Assembly (NCBI GenBank): GCA_011046145.1
Contig: DSBA01000084.1
Location: forward strand, 1-14,028
Length of the DNA stretch: 14,028 nt
Direction of reading: 5' to 3'
Source of the DNA: Candidatus Uhrbacteria bacterium
Lineage (GTDB): Bacteria > Patescibacteriota > Patescibacteriia > CAIXNZ01
The position numbers were made by a program, and so were the translations under genes. Numbering within the stretch: the first letter of the stretch is position 1; each line of letters opens with the position of its first letter. Below the pieces are notes generated by a model. The model had not been told where the DNA came from. It did no database searches and saw nothing but the letters and a program-made list of their open reading frames with translations. This document shows, piece by piece, positions 12,139 through 14,028 of this stretch.

Positions 12139-13971
12139 ATGTCAAAAATACTTTTAAAAAATTTCCTCGTTTTTTTAATTATTTTTCTGGTTATCGCCGC
12201 CATTTTTTCCACTTATAACGCCAGCACGGAAAAACCAGAAGAAATCGGCTTGGAAAAACTGATCAGCCAAATAGAGGATGAGCAAGTTACCCAAATAATA
12301 GTCAAAGAAGGCAGATTGGAAATAGAATTAATTGACGGCACAAAACAAATTTCCAAAAAAGAAGCCAGCGAATCACTGACTACTTTGTTAAAAAATTATA
12401 ATGTTGATCCGGAAAAAACTAAAAAAGTCAAAATCGAAGTTAAGGAGAGCGAAGGCTTTGGCTTTTGGGCTTTAACCTTATTGCCCTTTTTAATCCCTTT
12501 TATTTTAATAGTGGTTTTTATCTGGCTAATGATGCGCCAAGTCCAGGGCGCCAATACCAAAGCGCTTTCATTTGGCCAAAGCCGGGCCAGGGAAATGCAC
12601 CAAAAAGGCAAAGCTAAAATTACTTTTAAAGATGTGGCCGGCTGCAAAGAAGCCAAAGAAGAGCTGACCGAAGTTGTTGAATTTCTTAAAAACCCCAAAA
12701 AATTCACTTCCTTAGGCGCAAAAATACCTAAAGGCGTCTTATTAATGGGCGCGCCTGGCACTGGCAAAACTTTGCTGGCCAAAGCAGTGGCTGGCCAGGC
12801 CAATGTGCCTTTTTTTTCCATTTCTGGCTCTGAATTTGTGGAAATGTTTGTGGGCGTAGGCGCTTCTCGCGTAAGAGATTTGTTTAAAAAAGCAAAAAAA
12901 TCATCACCTTGTATAATTTTCATTGATGAAATTGACGCTGTGGGCAGGCAAAGAGGCGCTGGACTAGGCGGTTCTCATGATGAAAGAGAACAGACTTTAA
13001 ACCAGATCCTAGTGGAAATGGATGGCATGGAAACCAAAATCAATGTTATTGTCATGGCTGCCACCAACCGGCCTGATATTCTTGACCCGGCATTATTAAG
13101 GCCAGGCCGGTTTGACCGCCGAATTGTTTTGGATATTCCTGACATTAATGACCGGGAAGCGATTATAAAAGTCCATGCCCAAAACAAACCTTTAGCCAAA
13201 GACGTTAATTTAAGAAAAGTAGCGGAAAGAACTCCGGGATTTTCCGGAGCTGATTTGGCAAACCTCTTAAATGAAGCTGCTATCTTGGCAGCCAGGAGAA
13301 ATAAAAAAGAGATTGAACAAATTGATATTTTGGAAAGCATTGAAAAAGTCCTTCTGGGCCCGGAAAGAAAAAGCCATATTTTAAGCGAAAAAGAGAAAAA
13401 AATTACGGCCTATCACGAAGCCGGACATGCTTTAATTGCCCATGAACTGCCCAATGTTGATCCAGTGCAAAAAGTTTCCATTATTTCCCGCGGCCAGGCA
13501 GCCGGCTATACTTTAAAACTGCCTGTAGAAGACAGGCATTTGCATCCCAAATCAGAATTTATTGATGAATTGGCTGTTTTGCTGGGCGGCTACATGGCGG
13601 AAAAAATAACTTTTGGCGAAGTGACAACCGGAGCGTCTAATGATTTGAGAACAGCCACCCAATTAGCCAAAAAAATAATTACTGAATACGGCATGAATGA
13701 AGCATTGGGTCCGCGCACTTTTGGCGAAAGAGAGGAACTGATCTTTTTGGGCAAAGAAATCCGCGAACAAAGAGATTACAGCGAAAAAACAGCTGAACTT
13801 ATTGACCAGCAAATAAGCTATCTGATCAGCCAGGCGCAAAATACGGCCCAAGAAATTTTAACTAAAAAGAAAAAGTACTTGGAAAAAATAGTCAAAGAAC
13901 TGCTTAAAAAAGAAACTCTAGAAAGGGAAGATTTTGAAGCATTGTTTCAACCTAAAAAAATAGAAAGCTAA
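12139..13971 (+). CDS. ftsH: Membrane AAA+ zinc metalloprotease FtsH
   Basis: FtsH is the membrane-bound, ATP-driven hexameric protease that removes damaged or short-lived membrane and cytosolic proteins. All hallmark parts are visible in 610 residues: TM1 (about 5-25), an extracytoplasmic domain (about 27-108), TM2 (about 109-131), and the AAA module with Walker A GAPGTGKT (204-211), pore loop MFVG (236-239), Walker B IIFIDEID (259-266) and the second region of homology AATNRPDILDPALLRPGRFD (308-327) carrying the arginine fingers. The peptidase domain has HEAGH (426-430; zinc His426 and His430, catalytic Glu427) and the third zinc ligand Asp502 in GASNDLRTA. A Lys/Glu-rich C-terminal helix (about 575-600) closes it. 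Length is usual for the family and no key residue is missing. It has its own promoter. The leader lacks a Shine-Dalgarno site and carries a heptamer repeat. Confidence 0.98.
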   Translation: MSKILLKNFLVFLIIFLVIAAIFSTYNASTEKPEEIGLEKLISQIEDEQVTQIIVKEGRLEIELIDGTKQISKKEASESLTTLLKNYNVDPEKTKKVKIEVKESEGFGFWALTLLPFLIPFILIVVFIWLMMRQVQGANTKALSFGQSRAREMHQKGKAKITFKDVAGCKEAKEELTEVVEFLKNPKKFTSLGAKIPKGVLLMGAPGTGKTLLAKAVAGQANVPFFSISGSEFVEMFVGVGASRVRDLFKKAKKSSPCIIFIDEIDAVGRQRGAGLGGSHDEREQTLNQILVEMDGMETKINVIVMAATNRPDILDPALLRPGRFDRRIVLDIPDINDREAIIKVHAQNKPLAKDVNLRKVAERTPGFSGADLANLLNEAAILAARRNKKEIEQIDILESIEKVLLGPERKSHILSEKEKKITAYHEAGHALIAHELPNVDPVQKVSIISRGQAAGYTLKLPVEDRHLHPKSEFIDELAVLLGGYMAEKITFGEVTTGASNDLRTATQLAKKIITEYGMNEALGPRTFGEREELIFLGKEIREQRDYSEKTAELIDQQISYLISQAQNTAQEILTKKKKYLEKIVKELLKKETLEREDFEALFQPKKIES

Positions 13972-14007
13972 TTTTTTACTGTTTTTAAAAAAAATACTTG
14001 CTGCGCG

Positions 14008-14028
14008 GCGCGATCCTATGGATCGCGC
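14008..14028. repeat. Hairpin at the right edge
   Basis: GGATCGCGC and its complement form a perfect 9-bp stem with loop TAT, about 37 bp past the ftsH stop. The window ends at the hairpin, so whether a U-tract follows (ftsH terminator) cannot be seen. Confidence 0.5.

Overview
The window looks like a chromosomal piece of a Candidate Phyla Radiation (Patescibacteria, Parcubacteria-like) bacterium. This is inferred from compact, AT-rich leaders, many small intergenic hairpins, a secreted protein whose N-terminal domain (FPNEKTY-type) I associate with Patescibacteria, and standard stop codons. TGA is used as a true stop, which argues against the UGA-recoding Gracilibacteria and Absconditabacteria. 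No marker gene fixes the phylum.

Left part (1-6330, minus strand): genes for three consecutive steps of de novo purine synthesis. purN (GAR formyltransferase) and purL (large single-chain FGAM synthase with built-in glutaminase) are tightly coupled, with the purL ribosome site abutting the purN stop. A strong intrinsic terminator follows purL. A new promoter then drives purM (AIR synthetase), which ends at another hairpin terminator. The purN and purM leaders share a G-rich-loop hairpin and a downstream block, a candidate common cis element.

Middle (6394-8260): a plus-strand gene for a secreted protein with one N-terminal domain and three cysteine-paired repeats of about 100 residues, then a terminator. 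A noncoding stretch of about 350 bases follows. It holds a 95-bp nested palindromic element (12-bp inverted ends around two hairpins) and the terminator of the next minus-strand gene.

Minus-strand cluster (8270-11068): a SAM-dependent methyltransferase, a small Cys2-Cys-His putative zinc protein 15 bp behind it, a 101-residue protein of unknown function, and a helix-rich protein whose 3' end has been thrown out of frame by a one-base loss in a homopolymer. Two related GC-rich hairpins and a 33-bp palindrome lie between these genes.

Right part (11206-14028, plus strand): a TrmB-family transcription regulator, divergent from the methyltransferase, with consensus promoters on both strands; then ftsH, the membrane AAA+ zinc protease, from its own promoter. 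The leaders of purN, trmB and ftsH each carry about four copies of a 7-bp unit shortly before the start codon. I found no rRNA, tRNA, CRISPR array, transposase gene or complete mobile element.
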